From positions 1 to 7,127 of the forward strand of contig JAEUNN010000875.1 of assembly GCA_016791085.1 (NCBI GenBank): 7,127 bases of DNA. The letters run 5' to 3'. Of this stretch, positions 5,635 through 7,127 are shown in pieces. The notes under the pieces are model-generated. The model was not told the DNA's origin, ran no database searches, and worked only from the letters and a program-made list of their open reading frames with translations. Numbering within the stretch: the stretch's first letter is position 1; the number at the start of each line of letters is the position of its first letter. The position numbers were made by a program, and so were the translations under genes. Source of the stretch: Rhodocyclaceae bacterium. GTDB taxonomy: Bacteria > Pseudomonadota > Gammaproteobacteria > Burkholderiales > Rhodocyclaceae.

Positions 5635-7116
5635 ATGCCCACAAGCCCAAACAGCGCGCAGTCCGACCCGCAGCGTGACGATTTGCCGTATCGCGCCGCC
5701 GCCGCCCGGCACCCGTCCGGCGCGTACGCCGCCGCGAGCTTGCTGTGCCTGGCGCTGGCGGGCTGCGGCAGTCTGCCGAACCGGGCCGACTTGCCGCCGC
5801 CGCCGTCCGGCCCCACCAGCAAGGCCGATTTGGCGCAAAAAATGGAGGTGCATGGCCCGGCCGGGCGCTTGAGCGCCGACCAGCGCAAGGCCCTCATTGC
5901 CAGGCTGCAGGCGGAAGGCCGGCAAAGCGCCATGAACCGCCAGCTGGCCGTCATGACCGAAGTGGACAAGGTGGAGCTGTACACGGGCAACGAGGCGCAA
6001 TTGCTCATAGACGGCCCGCACAGCTTTGCCGCCATGTTCGAGGCGCTGGAGGGCGCGCGCAAGGCCATTTACGTGGAAAGTTTCATCGTCGAGGACGAAA
6101 GCGTGGCGCGCCGCTTCGCCAATCTGCTGATGCGCAAACAGGCGGCCGGCGTGCCGGTGTTTCTGCTGTACGACGCCTACGGCTCGATCGCCACGCCGGC
6201 CAGCTATTTCGACCAGTTGCGCGCCGCCGGCCTGAACGTATGCGCCTACAACCCGGTCAATCCGCTGGCGCGCCCGGGTTACTGGGGCATCACCCAGCGC
6301 GACCACCGCAAAATCGTGGCCGTGGACGGCCGCCAGGCCTTTACGGGCGGCATCAATATCAGCCGCGTGTATGCCTCGGGCTCATTTTCGCGCGGCAAAC
6401 AGCGCGATCAGTCGGAGTTGACGCGCGACGGCTGGCGCGACACCCAGGTCAGCCTGCGCGGGCCGGCCGCGCAGGCGCTCGAAGCCGTGGTGCGCGCGGG
6501 CTGGATCAAACAGGGCTGCAAGGGCGAACTGCCGGCGCCCGGCGACACCCGGCCGGCGCCGGCCGGCGACAAGGTGGTGCGCATCATCGCCAGCAGCCCG
6601 GACGGCGAATCCAGCCAGATATACCGCGCGCTGCTGTCGGCGATAGATACCGCGCAACATAGCGTGCACCTCACGATGGCCTATTTCGCGCCCGGCCGCG
6701 ACTTGATCGATGCATTGAGCGAAGCCGCCCGGCGCGGCGTGGACGTGACGCTCATATTGCCTTCGGTCAGCGACTTTTCGCCCACCCTGGACGCCGGCCG
6801 CTCGTACTATGAAGATTTGATGGAAGCCGGCGTAAAAATCCACGAACTGCAAAACGCCTTCCTGCACGCCAAAACCGCCGTGATAGACGGCGTGTGGTCC
6901 ACAATAGGCTCGAGCAATCTCGACTGGCGCAGCATGGTCGTGAACAACGAAGTCAATGCGGTAATCCTGGGCGCGGATTTCGCGCGCGACATGGAAGCCA
7001 TGTTCCAGCGCGATCTGGCGCAATCGCAGCGCATTAGCGTATCGGCCTGGGCCGAGCGCTCCATGCTGCAAAAGCTCAAGGAGTGGTTCGCGCGCCTGGG
7101 CGAACGTCTGCTCTGA
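5635..7116 (+). CDS. Phospholipase D / cardiolipin synthase-like lipoprotein
   Basis: The product is 493 residues. A hydrophobic stretch (30-43) ends in the lipobox LAGC with Cys44, so signal peptidase II cleavage and lipidation are predicted. The residues after the cysteine are Gly and Ser, not Asp, which favours the outer membrane. The signal has a long leading region of about 30 residues. After a proline-rich linker (52-60) come two phospholipase D halves, each with an intact HxKxxxxD motif: His224/Lys226/Asp231 in HRKIVAVD, followed by GGINIS, and His411/Lys413/Asp418 in HAKTAVID, followed by GSSNLDWRS. Bacterial enzymes with this pair include cardiolipin synthases ClsA, ClsB and ClsC and various phospholipases. 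The overall pattern resembles ClsB/ClsC, but a lipoprotein anchor differs from the inner-membrane cardiolipin synthases. Substrate is uncertain: phosphatidyl transfer, phospholipid hydrolysis or nuclease activity all remain possible. No functional tie to the NAD genes is visible. Confidence 0.85.
   Translation: MPTSPNSAQSDPQRDDLPYRAAAARHPSGAYAAASLLCLALAGCGSLPNRADLPPPPSGPTSKADLAQKMEVHGPAGRLSADQRKALIARLQAEGRQSAMNRQLAVMTEVDKVELYTGNEAQLLIDGPHSFAAMFEALEGARKAIYVESFIVEDESVARRFANLLMRKQAAGVPVFLLYDAYGSIATPASYFDQLRAAGLNVCAYNPVNPLARPGYWGITQRDHRKIVAVDGRQAFTGGINISRVYASGSFSRGKQRDQSELTRDGWRDTQVSLRGPAAQALEAVVRAGWIKQGCKGELPAPGDTRPAPAGDKVVRIIASSPDGESSQIYRALLSAIDTAQHSVHLTMAYFAPGRDLIDALSEAARRGVDVTLILPSVSDFSPTLDAGRSYYEDLMEAGVKIHELQNAFLHAKTAVIDGVWSTIGSSNLDWRSMVVNNEVNAVILGADFARDMEAMFQRDLAQSQRISVSAWAERSMLQKLKEWFARLGERLL
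6531..6571 (+). repeat. Imperfect tandem repeat with embedded palindrome in the linker of the PLD gene
   Basis: Two near-copies of a GCCGGCGCC...GGCGACA unit lie at 6531-6547 and 6552-6571; the second carries one extra alanine codon. They encode PAPGD and PAPAGD (about residues 300-312), in the connector between the two PLD halves. Bases 6549-6566 form an 18-bp perfect palindrome. This looks like a small in-frame duplication in a flexible linker. Confidence 0.6.
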
Positions 7117-7127
7117 CGCAGCGCACA

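Noticed and set aside
1..7127. Search for tRNA or rRNA genes, CRISPR arrays, insertion sequences or phage attachment sites
   Set aside because: No spaced direct repeats, transposase motifs, terminal inverted repeats or RNA gene signatures were seen; nearly all of the window is explained by six genes.

Overview
The window is high-GC DNA (roughly two thirds G+C by eye) with tightly packed genes. It holds a nicotinamide/nicotinate salvage locus of NAD metabolism followed by a phospholipase D-type lipoprotein gene. Protein types, operon style and the E. coli-like PncB suggest a proteobacterium. A Burkholderiales-like betaproteobacterium is my best guess, inferred from family resemblance only.

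Layout. (1) Positions 1-446, minus strand: the N-terminal 148 residues of NrtR, the Nudix-derived repressor of NAD genes. Its winged-helix C-terminus lies beyond the left edge. (2) Positions 447-586: a divergent intergenic control region. Two copies of the same 21-bp dyad pattern (TTAGT-N11-ACGAA and TTAGT-N11-CCTAA) sit one beside each gene start. The right copy overlaps a plausible sigma70 promoter. (3) Positions 587-5438, plus strand: four genes separated by only 16, 10 and 8 bases, so almost certainly one operon. They encode a long nicotinamidase-like cysteine hydrolase (pncA type), nicotinate phosphoribosyltransferase (pncB), glutamine-dependent NAD synthetase (nadE) and a two-domain NMN adenylyltransferase/Nudix hydrolase (nadM). 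(4) Positions 5439-5634: a very GC-rich gap with no recognisable promoter or terminator. (5) Positions 5635-7116, plus strand: a predicted lipoprotein with two intact HKD motifs, a cardiolipin synthase/phospholipase D-like enzyme with no evident link to NAD.

How the genes work together. PncA would convert nicotinamide to nicotinate, PncB would make nicotinate mononucleotide, and NadE would perform the final amidation. NadM would adenylate a mononucleotide, and its Nudix domain would hydrolyse ADP-ribose. From studied members of the family, NrtR represses such operons and is released by ADP-ribose. The operon would then encode the enzyme that removes its own inducer. No single step here is a new system. 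The points most worth testing are the paired operators, the adenylyltransferase step that does not fit the simple linear route, the long nicotinamidase, and the lipoprotein form of a phospholipase D.
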